In this document: positions 17,535 to 25,821 of the stretch, piece after piece | Numbering within the stretch: position 1 is the first letter of the stretch | Layout of the letters: the number at the start of each line of letters is the position of its first letter | Origin: Parvicella tangerina | GTDB lineage: Bacteria; Bacteroidota; Bacteroidia; Flavobacteriales_D; Parvicellaceae | Length of the DNA: 64,000 nt | Assembly (NCBI RefSeq): GCF_907165195.1 | Contig: NZ_OU015584.1 | Coordinates: 1,860,001-1,924,000, forward strand | Direction: 5' to 3' | Translations under genes and position numbers: made by a program | The notes under the pieces: generated by a model | Told to the model about the DNA's origin: nothing | The model's input: the letters and a program-made list of their open reading frames with translations, nothing else | The model's database searches: none

Positions 17535-17870
17535 TTATTCATTTTTCTTTTTGTTCAGTTGTGATAACCTGAGAAATATGGTTGCCAAACCACTCCAAAA
17601 AAATGTAGATCCGATTGAGGCGACAAGTATTCGTCCGAATTGTCCAATAGGTCCGGGCTGTGCACCATGAATGTCTCCTGTGAAAATTACATACAGAATA
17701 TATCCAGGCGACCCGATTACCATAGATATAGGAGTAATTATCGGAGAGTTTCCATTTGATTCTTGAAAGTCAACATAGCCGACAAATGCAAGTACAACTA
17801 GGAAGACGATTAACCAGATTTTCCAATATTTTATTTTTTTATTTTCCAAGTCCCATTTTATATGCCACAC
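17535..17870 (-). CDS. Small membrane protein of unknown function (cassette 4)
   Basis: Up to 111 aa, with helices at about 18-35 and 50-65 and a third hydrophobic stretch near 85-100. No ATG is available at the 5' end: candidates are GTG at 17870, which lies within the recombination core, or TTG at 17849. The same core, GTTGTGTGGC, flanks the ORF on both sides (10-nt match). No family recognised. Confidence 0.6.
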   Translation of the reverse strand: MWHIKWDLENKKIKYWKIWLIVFLVVLAFVGYVDFQESNGNSPIITPISMVIGSPGYILYVIFTGDIHGAQPGPIGQFGRILVASIGSTFFWSGLATIFLRLSQLNKKKNE

Positions 17871-18062
17871 AACGCCTCGTATAAAACACGTAGGGTAGTG
17901 GAAAGTTACAATTTTTGTTTTTAGTACTGAGCCGAAGCGCTGAGTTTTGATATTAATTTAATCAGTTTAATAGCCAAACCAGCGGTTTGGCGTTCACACT
18001 TAGTTGGTTCCAATTACCCTTTTTAGTTACTAAACCCTATGTGATTTTATATATTGTTGGCA
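17867..18062 (-). repeat. attC site E (long family)
   Basis: 196 bp between ACACAAC (17867-17873) and GTTGGCA (18056-18062), nearly identical inside to sites A, D and H. It belongs to the cassette carrying 18068-18568. Confidence 0.8.
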
Positions 18063-18067
18063 AACGT

Positions 18068-18568
18068 TTACTTTATTTTAAAAGCTCTGATGTATCGTTC
18101 CATTAGAAACTGATTCATATATTTTCCATTATCGTCATAGAGCATTGTTCCAATCAGATAAAAGTTTGGAATTATCTTGTAGGTTGCGATTATCTCTGCA
18201 TTATTCTCTTTTGAACTGTATTCTTTAATGTTAAGCGTCTCATAGTTTGCAATAAAGTAAGAGTCGTTTGAACCCCACATACTATCTCCAACTGGGCCAG
18301 GTTTGTACGCGTATATAGTTTGTAAATATTCATTTAAACTATCCTCAAATAACTGAATATTTAACGTATGTGTGGTATCAATTACATAAATAGAATTATT
18401 GGCTATAGTGTCAATATTATAAGACCTTGAAAATGTAACGTTAAAATCAAATTCTTTGTTTTTTACCTCGGAGCTTTCAATTTCGTTTGTTTCAGTTTTT
18501 GAATCACCCATACACGAAGACTGTACAAGAAATAGAAGAATTATATAGAGTATATTATGTGATTTCAT
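18068..18568 (-). CDS. Hypothetical lipoprotein (cassette 5)
   Basis: 166 aa from the ATG at 18568. MKSHNILYIILLFLVQSSC is a lipoprotein signal with the lipidated Cys at position 19, followed by a Ser/Glu/Thr-rich linker. The mature domain is unknown. The cassette is bounded by GTTGGCAAAC and GTTTGCCAAC (10-nt match); the upstream core is only a few bases from the start codon. Confidence 0.72.
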   Translation of the reverse strand: MKSHNILYIILLFLVQSSCMGDSKTETNEIESSEVKNKEFDFNVTFSRSYNIDTIANNSIYVIDTTHTLNIQLFEDSLNEYLQTIYAYKPGPVGDSMWGSNDSYFIANYETLNIKEYSSKENNAEIIATYKIIPNFYLIGTMLYDDNGKYMNQFLMERYIRAFKIK

Positions 18569-18574
18569 AATGTT

Positions 18575-18644
18575 TGCCAACGCCTTGACTAAAATAAGGA
18601 AGCGGTTTGGTTAGGCAAGGTCTTTATTTTAGTCTTTGTTAGGG
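18575..18644 (-). repeat. attC site F (short, 70 bp)
   Basis: Between TGCCAAC (18575-18581) and GTTAGGG (18638-18644). GACTAAAATAA faces TTATTTTAGTC, a clean stem with unpaired bases, close to the size and shape of textbook attC sites. It belongs to the cassette carrying 18629-19522, whose last codons run into it. Confidence 0.78.
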
Positions 18645-19522
18645 TTTGTTATTTTTTCACATATTAGTCGCGCACCCAACCATGGCTCAGGTTTCTCGTA
18701 AACAACAGCCTTAGTTCCAAAATCCTTTTGGAGAATATAACTACTTCCTTTTGCAATTCCTGGAGTAGAGGTCATTTCACTCAAGTTTCCATCAATGTGA
18801 AAGAGCCCATATTCATTTACAACATTATTCCAAATAGGATTAGGTTGCGGCTTGCGGCTATAGCAATTTGGTTCTATTAAATCATAGACATAAATACTAT
18901 CCTTGTAAATGAATTCTCCCTTGTCAGAATTATTTGAGTTTGTAATTCGAGTTCTTTTGTACGAGACATTTTCTAGACCTACATTCTGTCTAATGAGGTT
19001 GCCATATGCTGGGTAATCAGATACGTATGTTTCGCAATATTCCTTGTCCTTTGAATATTTCTTTGAGTTTTTTCCATATGCCGAATCCCATTCATCTTCA
19101 GAAGGAAGTCGGAATTTATATTCAATAAGACCTGTAGAATCGTTAGAAGTGCTGGTGAGCCAATTACAATAATTAATTACTTGATCATGACTTAATCCAT
19201 ATGCAGGCATATTGTCGAATGCTGGGTGAGAGTAATGAGGAATATACATAGGGCCACATCCACAGTAGGATTCATTTGCCCATCGAATGTAATCTAAAGC
19301 CGTTGAGTCCGGTAGCTGAGATTTGTAGAATTCCTCAGTTGAGTCTTGCGCTATTGCACTCAAATAATTCTGATATTCTCCAATTGATAGCTCGTAAACT
19401 GAGATATACAGGTTCTCCGAGATCAGCGAATAATCATTGAGAATGTCTTTTTCCTTTGCATCTTGCGAGAAACCACTACCTCCAATAATAATGCAGAATA
19501 ATATGGAAAATAATTGTCTCAT
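18629..19522 (-). CDS. Exported SUMF1/FGE-like domain protein (cassette 6)
   Basis: 297 aa with a signal peptide (MRQLFSILFCIIIGGSGFSQ). FRLPSEDEWDSAYG, YGLFHIDGNLSEMT, GIAKGSSY and LGARLICE follow the formylglycine-generating-enzyme-like fold, also used by Gld proteins of gliding bacteria. Catalytic cysteines of true FGE are not evident, so it is probably a binding or structural relative. The last five codons (NPNKD) and stop are encoded by the attC core itself. Core match GTTAGGGTTT/AAACCCTAAC. Confidence 0.78.
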   Translation of the reverse strand: MRQLFSILFCIIIGGSGFSQDAKEKDILNDYSLISENLYISVYELSIGEYQNYLSAIAQDSTEEFYKSQLPDSTALDYIRWANESYCGCGPMYIPHYSHPAFDNMPAYGLSHDQVINYCNWLTSTSNDSTGLIEYKFRLPSEDEWDSAYGKNSKKYSKDKEYCETYVSDYPAYGNLIRQNVGLENVSYKRTRITNSNNSDKGEFIYKDSIYVYDLIEPNCYSRKPQPNPIWNNVVNEYGLFHIDGNLSEMTSTPGIAKGSSYILQKDFGTKAVVYEKPEPWLGARLICEKITNPNKD

Positions 19523-19532
19523 TTTTAATAAA

Positions 19533-19655
19533 CCCTAACGGTTTGCATATGGCTTGTGGCGGTTTCGAAGCACTTTCCTGTCCACCGAAACCAAAGCTTG
19601 AAACGAAGCGAAAACCTTGTAGGCAGACGTTCACCCGCCATAAGCTATAAGCGTT
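19533..19655 (-). repeat. attC site G, split by the group II intron
   Basis: Begins with CCCTAAC (19533-19539) and runs to GCGTT at 19651-19655. The remaining end, TGTGTGGC, resumes at 21523 after the intron. Arms GCATATGGCTTGTGGCGG and CCGCCATAAGCTATAAGC are mutually complementary with small mismatches. It is the attC of the cassette carrying 21532-21954. Confidence 0.72.
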
Positions 19656-20163
19656 GTGTGTGCCCTGCATGAGCAGGACACACCCGTTTGAATTTTGTTT
19701 TTGATATCAATAATGCAAATTATTGATTAGAAACGAAAGAAAAGCGGGTGTTATTTTTCTAGAGGGTTAAAGTCCCTTGTGGGTTAGGGTCGTTCCTATA
19801 ACCATTAGTAAGCTGCAAGGTTGTTAGTTGTGAAGCTAGGACTGAAGGAAGCAGGACTACAAAAGTCGGTACTGACGAACAGGAACCGCATACAGAGGCA
19901 TAGCCAATTTGGGTAAGCAAGCACATCATTGTAACGCCCACAAGAAAAGGTTGGTTATGTAGATGCGGCAGTTATTGACGGGAAGAAAAAGCTCTTACCG
20001 GGGGAGGTCTCCTTAGCTACGCGTTAGCATAGAGGAGAAGTCAGCAGAGGTCATAGTAGTTGGGGATAGATACACCTAATGAAGGACCGAACGATAAATT
20101 GGATTCGATTCGTGTAAGAATAGCGATATAGCTTACACTTAAAGAATCAGGCAAAAAGAATAA

Positions 20164-21435
20164 ATGATAGCAAGCGTACTCCACCCAAGGAATCTCACCC
20201 AAGCAAGAGAGAAAGTCATCTCAAACGGAGGTAGTTCAGGGATAGATAAAATGAGTGTAAAAGAGCTACGGTCATACGACCAAAAGCATCGAAAAGCATT
20301 GATAAGATCTATCCAAGAGGGTAAGTATGTGGCATCAAGTATTCGCGGGGTAGAAATTCCGAAAGGAAATGGTAAAACAAGGATGTTGGGTGTGCCCACA
20401 GTAATAGACAGGATGCTTCAACAAGCCGTAAGTCAAGTGCTTACGAACTACTTTGAGCCAACGTTTGAGGAAAGTAGCTACGGATTCAGGCCTAACAAGA
20501 ATCTACAACAAGCTGTGTTGAAGAGCCAAGCGTACATAAACGAGGGCTACCAAAACATAGCGGATATAGACTTGAAAACGTTCTTCGATGAAGTAGCTCA
20601 TTACCAAGTTTTGCAACTGATCTACAACAAGGTAAAATGTCAAACTACCTTAAAATTAATACGTAAGTGGCTAAGAGCCCCGATAGCAATAAACGGGCGA
20701 CTCCATAAGCGTAGAAAAGGAATACCACAAGGCAGTCCACTAAGTCCACTTCTAGCCAATATACTGCTAGATCAGCTGGACAAACACTTAAAGGGTAAAG
20801 GCGCAAAATACATCCGCTATGCAGACGATTTCAGTATCTACTGTAAAACGCAAGCAGAAGCAAGGAAAATAGGTAACGAAGTATATCAGTACTTACGAGA
20901 TAAACTAAAGTTACCTATCAATCGAGCCAAAAGCGGAATAAGACGCCCCATAAACTTTAAGATATTAGGACATGGCTTTGTTTCCAAGTACAAAAAGGGA
21001 GAAAAAGGCAAATACCAAGTGGTAGTAAAGAAAGAGAGTTGGGACACCCTAAAACGGAAGCTAAAATATGCCACAAAGAAAACCCACCCGAGAAGTTTGT
21101 CAGAACGGATAGAAGCGATAAAACTCATCTATCAGGGCTGGATAAATAACTTTAGGTTGGGGAATATCCAAGGCAAATTAAAGAAAGTAGAGGAGTGGCT
21201 ACGCAACCGACTACGGTATTGTATATGGCACGATTGGAAGAAACTAGAACGAAAGAGGAAGAACCTCATACGGCTAGGAGTAGACCAAGGAATGGCGTAC
21301 GCATGGAGCAGAACGAGAATGGGAGGATGGGCAGTAGCCCAAAGCCCTATACTACGCACAACCATCACCATAGAGCGATTGAAGAAGAGGAGGTACGAAA
21401 GTATGGTCGAGTATTACCACCGAGTAAAAAGCTGA
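20164..21435 (+). CDS. ltrA: Group II intron reverse transcriptase/maturase
   Basis: 423 aa. RT blocks include GIDKMSV, RMLGVPTVIDRMLQQAV, SSYGFRPN, GIPQGSPLSPLLANILL and YIRYADDF with the catalytic Y219-A-D-D222. A maturase (X) domain follows, with TRMGGWAVAQSPIL near the end. There is no HNH endonuclease domain, as in group IIC intron proteins. It supports splicing and retrohoming of the surrounding intron. All motifs look intact, so it may be active. Confidence 0.93.
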   Translation: MIASVLHPRNLTQAREKVISNGGSSGIDKMSVKELRSYDQKHRKALIRSIQEGKYVASSIRGVEIPKGNGKTRMLGVPTVIDRMLQQAVSQVLTNYFEPTFEESSYGFRPNKNLQQAVLKSQAYINEGYQNIADIDLKTFFDEVAHYQVLQLIYNKVKCQTTLKLIRKWLRAPIAINGRLHKRRKGIPQGSPLSPLLANILLDQLDKHLKGKGAKYIRYADDFSIYCKTQAEARKIGNEVYQYLRDKLKLPINRAKSGIRRPINFKILGHGFVSKYKKGEKGKYQVVVKKESWDTLKRKLKYATKKTHPRSLSERIEAIKLIYQGWINNFRLGNIQGKLKKVEEWLRNRLRYCIWHDWKKLERKRKNLIRLGVDQGMAYAWSRTRMGGWAVAQSPILRTTITIERLKKRRYESMVEYYHRVKS

Positions 21436-21443
21436 TTTATCGA

Positions 21444-21522
21444 ACCGCCCAGTACGAGATCCGTACGCTGGGTGGTGTGAGAGGCTCACCCCGCTAGTCT
21501 TTAGCGGGGCAGTCTACTCGAT
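21444..21522 (+). ncRNA. Group II intron domains V and VI
   Basis: Domain V (21444-21476): ACCGCCCA pairs with TGGGTGGT, a GC bulge, then GTACG with CGTAC around a five-base loop. A CGC in the lower stem fits the catalytic-triad variant reported for IIC introns. Domain VI: CCCCGCTA (21489-21496) with TAGCGGGG (21502-21509), then CAGTCTACTCGAT holding the likely branch-point A. Confidence 0.8.
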
Positions 21523-21531
21523 TGTGTGGCG

Positions 21532-21954
21532 TTATTTTTTACAAGGTATTATTGGTATCATATGCTCTTCCTCCATGCCTGTGAGGTCTTGGTAACCAAT
21601 TATCAATTGAATATCCTTGCATAGAATGTTTTCTCCATACCAATTGCATTCTTCACAATCAAATCGTTTAGGAAATTCAACTAGGGCAAATTTATAAAAG
21701 TCTTTTCTGAAGATTTTAACTTCATCAGGAGCCAACTTAATAACATTATCCCATTCAGTTGAATTATATACTTTAGCCATGAAGACTAATTGCTCATCGG
21801 ACAATTCCTTTACTTTTTTTGAACTAAATAAAGAATTAAATTCAGAAATTAATTCCTTGAAGTGACATTCAGTAATAGAGTCCGCAGTCTCAATAGTTTG
21901 AGATATTAGACTTGTCGAGTAGAGCAGTATGATTATATGTAGTAAAACTCTCAT
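21532..21954 (-). CDS. Exported protein of unknown function (cassette 7)
   Basis: 140 aa from the ATG at 21954 (MRVLLHIIILLYSTSLIS, a signal peptide). The mature domain contains CEECNW and a second Cys-bearing segment near the end; no family recognised. Upstream core GTTGTGTGGC; the downstream core is the one interrupted by the group II intron, with only GCCACACA left adjacent to the ORF. Confidence 0.7.
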   Translation of the reverse strand: MRVLLHIIILLYSTSLISQTIETADSITECHFKELISEFNSLFSSKKVKELSDEQLVFMAKVYNSTEWDNVIKLAPDEVKIFRKDFYKFALVEFPKRFDCEECNWYGENILCKDIQLIIGYQDLTGMEEEHMIPIIPCKK

Positions 21955-21966
21955 TTTTTTAATGCC

Positions 21967-22162
21967 ACACAACGCCTCGTATAAAACACGTAGGGTCGTG
22001 GAAAGTTACAATTTTTGTTTTTAGTACTGAGCCAAAGCGCTGAGTTTTGATATTAATTTAATCAGTTTAATAGCCAAACCAGCGGTTTGGCGTTCACACT
22101 TGGTCAGTTCCAAATAATCTTTTTAGTTACTTTACCCTATGTGATTTTATACCTTGTTATCA
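21967..22162 (-). repeat. attC site H (long family)
   Basis: 196 bp between ACACAAC (21967-21973) and GTTATCA (22156-22162), nearly identical inside to sites A, D and E. It belongs to the cassette carrying 22147-22947; the last codons of that ORF are read from it. Confidence 0.8.
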
Positions 22163-22947
22163 TCAGTTACTTCTTCATAGATTAGGTTTTTACCATCATA
22201 TCCAATTGTCACAGAACCAAAATCAGATTCAAAGGTCAGGGCACATTCCTTCAAAACTAGGTTGGGAGAGAACAAAGTATTGTGGAACTTTTGGATAGAT
22301 TCCTGTACATTCTCATTATTGTTTTCAGCATAATATCCTAGTCCAAATTGGTTTAGTTCAATTGAAAACTCAATGTTGTTTACTTTGTCTATTACTGGTT
22401 GAACAAATCCTTCATTAATGACAGTTGGGAGTTGGTTAAAAAGAGAAAAAGAACGAGTAAGTGCGTCACTGATAATATTTGAATTAGAAATTTCGAGATC
22501 AAATATCTTTTCGTTTCCTAGCCTGTTCACGCTTGGTTCAAACCTAGTTAGGTCTTCTGTAATATTCAGTTTTGAAAGTGATTCTCTTTCTTTGGCCACC
22601 CTATTATGGTGTTCTTCCATCATTTCAGATTGGGTATGAATGGCTTCATCCCAAGCGTACTCTATTGTGAAGCTATTGTTTGGAAGTATTGAAACTATTA
22701 GTTTATTGCATTTTTCACTTTTATTTGCTTCAGCAATGAAATCAGACAAAACTGATTTTTCCTCCATTGTTATAGAATATTTTGATGGGCAAATCATTTC
22801 TTCAATCCCACTTTCGTTTAGGCAATTGAGAACATACTGACCAATCCATTTTTCCGAAACATAGCTCAGCGTTACCTTTTGCCAGTTTTCAGGTAAATGC
22901 TGTAGCATCTGAGGTTTAATTATTTCAATTAAAGATTCTTCGTTCAT
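22147..22947 (-). CDS. Cytoplasmic protein of unknown function (cassette 8, attI-proximal end)
   Basis: 266 aa, no signal peptide or membrane helix, mixed alpha/beta, acidic. No family recognised. Its final residues (TDDNKV) and stop are encoded in attC site H, so the reading frame depends on the attached attC. Core match GTTATCATCA/TGATGATAAC over 10 nt. With cassettes read on the minus strand, this is the one nearest the expected integrase side. Confidence 0.7.
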   Translation of the reverse strand: MNEESLIEIIKPQMLQHLPENWQKVTLSYVSEKWIGQYVLNCLNESGIEEMICPSKYSITMEEKSVLSDFIAEANKSEKCNKLIVSILPNNSFTIEYAWDEAIHTQSEMMEEHHNRVAKERESLSKLNITEDLTRFEPSVNRLGNEKIFDLEISNSNIISDALTRSFSLFNQLPTVINEGFVQPVIDKVNNIEFSIELNQFGLGYYAENNNENVQESIQKFHNTLFSPNLVLKECALTFESDFGSVTIGYDGKNLIYEEVTDDNKV

Positions 22948-22956
22948 TTATATTGA

Positions 22957-23112
22957 TGATAACAACGGAATAACAACATTGATGTTATTCCAGTTATATC
23001 TATTGATTTGCTAATTTATTGAAAATTAGACATCAATTCGGATTTATCCGTGTGTTTCTCGGTAATACCCGTTTATTTTCGTTTATTCATGAATCGTTGA
23101 GAACTGTTGGAT
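22957..23112 (-). other. Array boundary: candidate attI or degenerate attC
   Basis: Starts with the TGATAAC core (22957-22963). Next is a hairpin, GGAATAACA with TGTTATTCC (22968-22992), and the stretch ends in GTTGGAT (23106-23112), which fits GTTRRRY. Internal symmetry is weak, so this may be an attI remnant, a decayed attC or simply the junction with the host chromosome. No integrase gene is adjacent. Confidence 0.4.
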
Positions 23113-23121
23113 CAGAGGAAG

Positions 23122-24498
23122 TCAATCTAAAGTAGCTAAGATCTCTGTGATCATTTCATCATAATTAGGTTGCTCAAAGCGAGATAAGCCTAACCGAACG
23201 ATGACCACATTATGCGAAGGAATAATAAAGATGCGCTGTCCTTGAAATCCGTCTGCGAAGAACATGCCGTCTGGAGCATTGGGGTATTCTTCTTTTGTAG
23301 GTAACCAAAATTGTGCTCCGTATTGACCTTTGGAGTCATTGGCCGCCTCTTTTGTGAACGAGACCCATTCTTCAGGAAAGAGCTGTTCGCCATGTGCCGT
23401 TTTCCCATTGTCTAAATATAACTGACCAAACTTTGCCCAGTCTCTGGCAGTCGCCCAAGCGTAAGAGGAAGCGACATAATTACCTGCTGCATCTGTTTCA
23501 ATTCTAAAAGAGGTCGCCCCAATTTTTTCAAAAAGTTGGGTCCTTGGAAAATGGAAATATGTTTCATATTCCATTCTTTGCCGAAGTAATCCAGAAAGAA
23601 GGTTAGAACTTCCTGAAGAATATTCCCAATGCTCACCGGGTTGAGCTTCCTGATCACATGCTAGCGTAAACTTGACCATGTCGTCACTTTCGTAGAGCAT
23701 TCTTGTTGCTTCTGAAATGTCTCCGTAATCTTCTGTCCACTCCAGTCCAGCATTCATCTGAAGTAACTGCTGTAGTGTAATATTTTTGCGATCATCTCCT
23801 TTCCACTCTTTGAATAAATTATTTTCTTCTACAGAGGTGATGTAGTCTTGTTTGATGGCAATGCCAATTAGTGCACTAAATACACTTTTGGTCATCGACC
23901 ACCCCAATTGCATTGATGTATGATCAAAGCCTTCAGCATACTGTTCTCCGATCAGCTTACCATCTTTTAATACCACAATTGCTCTCGTGCCATAAGGTTC
24001 TTCAGGGTTATCATCCTTGAAAGCATGTTCAATAGCTAAGGCTAATTGCTCATAGTTTACTGAAGGATTGTCATGGTCAGCTAAAAGGGGCTTAAAGTAA
24101 GTGGTGTCGAAGACAATATTATTGACATCAACTCCCTCACTCAGAAATTTTTCAGCTTCCATTTCATTTAAAATTGCACACCCCTTTTGTGGGTGATAGT
24201 AGGCGGTTTTGCTTCCCATTCCCCAAACTGTTGCAGTCACCGTTCGCTTTTCTCTATCCACTTCAGCATGGGCATATTTTACCAGACTGAACTGAAATTC
24301 ATTGTCGATCACGTCTTGTGGATCACGATCGCCAATAAAAACACAGGAGCACATATCTTTTGCTGCATAGGCGGTAATGATAGGAAGTCTCGCAATGAAG
24401 TAATAACCGCCATAGATCAAACCGATCAATACAATAGCCAAAGAAATGCGTATGATCAGCTTTCTTTTTGGGTTAACTTTTTTCTTATTTTTTGCCAT
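23122..24498 (-). CDS. Serine hydrolase, class C beta-lactamase fold
   Basis: 458 aa. An N-terminal membrane helix (about 13-36) follows a lysine-rich start, so it is anchored with its domain in the periplasm. S201-M-T-K204 is the SxxK nucleophile motif; YSSGS takes the place of the YxN motif; FADGFQGQR near the end is in the region of the third motif. The layout resembles 6-aminohexanoate-dimer hydrolase-like esterases rather than true beta-lactamases. Substrate unknown. Confidence 0.87.
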   Translation of the reverse strand: MAKNKKKVNPKRKLIIRISLAIVLIGLIYGGYYFIARLPIITAYAAKDMCSCVFIGDRDPQDVIDNEFQFSLVKYAHAEVDREKRTVTATVWGMGSKTAYYHPQKGCAILNEMEAEKFLSEGVDVNNIVFDTTYFKPLLADHDNPSVNYEQLALAIEHAFKDDNPEEPYGTRAIVVLKDGKLIGEQYAEGFDHTSMQLGWSMTKSVFSALIGIAIKQDYITSVEENNLFKEWKGDDRKNITLQQLLQMNAGLEWTEDYGDISEATRMLYESDDMVKFTLACDQEAQPGEHWEYSSGSSNLLSGLLRQRMEYETYFHFPRTQLFEKIGATSFRIETDAAGNYVASSYAWATARDWAKFGQLYLDNGKTAHGEQLFPEEWVSFTKEAANDSKGQYGAQFWLPTKEEYPNAPDGMFFADGFQGQRIFIIPSHNVVIVRLGLSRFEQPNYDEMITEILATLD

Positions 24499-24554
24499 GA
24501 AACAAATTTAAGGATTCCTTTCTATTATCAGACAACTGTAAATACCTTTACACC

Positions 24555-25790
24555 GTGCAAGAAAAAACACTCTTGATAATTGGTAAAGTATGGCCTGAGC
24601 CGAATAGCTCAGCGGCAGGAAGAAGGATGATGCAATTGATCGAACTCTTTCAGACAAACGGTTATACCATTCATTTTGCTTCAACCTCTGGTTTTACAGG
24701 AAATGAGGTTGATCTTTCCAAATGGAAAGTACAGACGCATTCCATCAAGTTAAATGACGATACCTTCGATGATTTTCTCAAGAACCTTACTCCAGATGTG
24801 GTTTTGTATGATCGTTTTATGTCGGAAGAGCAATTTGGTTGGCGCGTAAGACGCATGCTACCGCAAGCATTGACAATACTCGACTCTGAGGACCTTCATT
24901 TTCTGCGAAAAGGCAGACAAGAAGGTGTTAAACAAAGAGGAACATTTGATGCATCAGATTATTACAACGATACCACAAAACGGGAGTTGGCGAGTATTTT
25001 GAGGACAGACTTAACGTTGGTCATCTCAAAGTTTGAACTGGACTTGCTTATCAATACATTTCAAGTAAACTCTGCTAAACTGTGTTACCTGCCAATCGTT
25101 GAACAGAAAGCACAGAAGATCATTCCTTATGAAGAGAGGACAGATGCAGTATTCATCGGTAATTTTATGCACGAACCTAATTGGGATGCTGTTTTACAAT
25201 TGAAAAAGATCTGGAAAGGTTGGGAGAATAAACCTAAAGATCTTCACCTAAAGATTTTTGGAGCCTATCCACCGCAAAAAGCCTATCAGTTGAATAGTGA
25301 ACGAGAACAATTTCACGTTGTAGGTAAAGCAGTGTCTTCAGCTGAGGTAATTGGGAATGCAAAACTTTTACTAGCTCCTTTGCGGTTTGGAGCGGGTTTA
25401 AAAGGTAAACTGCTCGAAGCAATGAGTTTAGGAACGCCATCAATAACTACTTCTGTAGGAGCAGAAGGTATTGCAGCTGGTGAGCTTTGGGGTGGAGTAG
25501 TGGATGATGAATTTGAAAATTGGCCCAAACATGTCAGCTCTCTCTTTGAGGATGAAAAGAGATGGAGGTCTGCTCAGTTGAAGGGGTTTAAAAACCTGGA
25601 ACAGTTGTGTGACCCTGAATTGCTAGAGCATTTCATGGATAGAGTAGTGCAGGTTCAAAAAGAGCTGAAACCACATCGACATACAAATTACTTGGGAGAA
25701 GTACTTCATCACCACACCTTAAAAAGTACAGAATACATGTCTCGTTGGATAGAGGAGAAAAATAAAAACCCCGACTCCACTAGTAAATGA
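24555..25790 (+). CDS. Glycosyltransferase, GT-B fold
   Basis: 411 aa with a GTG start at 24555; no ATG start fits. N-terminal Rossmann domain (LLIIGKVWPEPNSSAAGRRM), then a second domain with FIGNFMHEPNWDAV, KIFGAYPP and LLLAPLRFGAGLKGKLLEAMSLGTPSITTSVGAEGI, the donor-binding site of GT4-type enzymes. Divergent from the serine hydrolase and without polysaccharide neighbours, so its product is unknown. Confidence 0.85.
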   Translation: MQEKTLLIIGKVWPEPNSSAAGRRMMQLIELFQTNGYTIHFASTSGFTGNEVDLSKWKVQTHSIKLNDDTFDDFLKNLTPDVVLYDRFMSEEQFGWRVRRMLPQALTILDSEDLHFLRKGRQEGVKQRGTFDASDYYNDTTKRELASILRTDLTLVISKFELDLLINTFQVNSAKLCYLPIVEQKAQKIIPYEERTDAVFIGNFMHEPNWDAVLQLKKIWKGWENKPKDLHLKIFGAYPPQKAYQLNSEREQFHVVGKAVSSAEVIGNAKLLLAPLRFGAGLKGKLLEAMSLGTPSITTSVGAEGIAAGELWGGVVDDEFENWPKHVSSLFEDEKRWRSAQLKGFKNLEQLCDPELLEHFMDRVVQVQKELKPHRHTNYLGEVLHHHTLKSTEYMSRWIEEKNKNPDSTSK

Positions 25791-25797
25791 GCCGGGG
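25769..25797 (-). terminator. Intrinsic terminator after yceI
   Basis: CCCCGACTC pairs with GAGCCGGGG; on the minus strand it is followed by TTTTTATTTTT. It overlaps the 3' end of the convergent glycosyltransferase gene and may also slow its transcript, though there is no U-run on that side. Confidence 0.75.
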
Positions 25798-25821
25798 CAA
25801 AACCAAATGAAAAAGCAATTA

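Larger units (their letters stand above)
19656..21522 (+). mobile_element. Group II intron inserted in an attC site (likely group IIC-attC)
   Basis: About 1867 bp in the orientation opposite to the cassette genes. The 5' end begins GTGTGTGCCCTGC and folds with GCAGGACACAC; GAGGGTTAAAGTCCC at about 19760 is the conserved domain I text of many bacterial group II introns. The reverse transcriptase sits in domain IV, and domains V and VI end in CTACTCGAT. The junction falls right after GTT of the attC core, as known for group IIC-attC introns. The exact 5' and 3' ends are uncertain by one nucleotide, because exon joining as drawn leaves one extra T. Confidence 0.88.

Noticed and set aside
17425-17670. 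81-aa plus-strand open frame across an attC and cassette
   Set aside because: Antisense to the 17535-17870 ORF and spans a recombination site; all other cassette ORFs are on the minus strand.
19759-19941. 60-aa open frame on the minus strand
   Set aside because: Lies within the structured 5' part of the group II intron, antisense to it.
21195-21497. 100-aa open frame on the plus strand
   Set aside because: Overlaps the end of the maturase in another frame and runs into domain V; basic composition comes from the RT codons.
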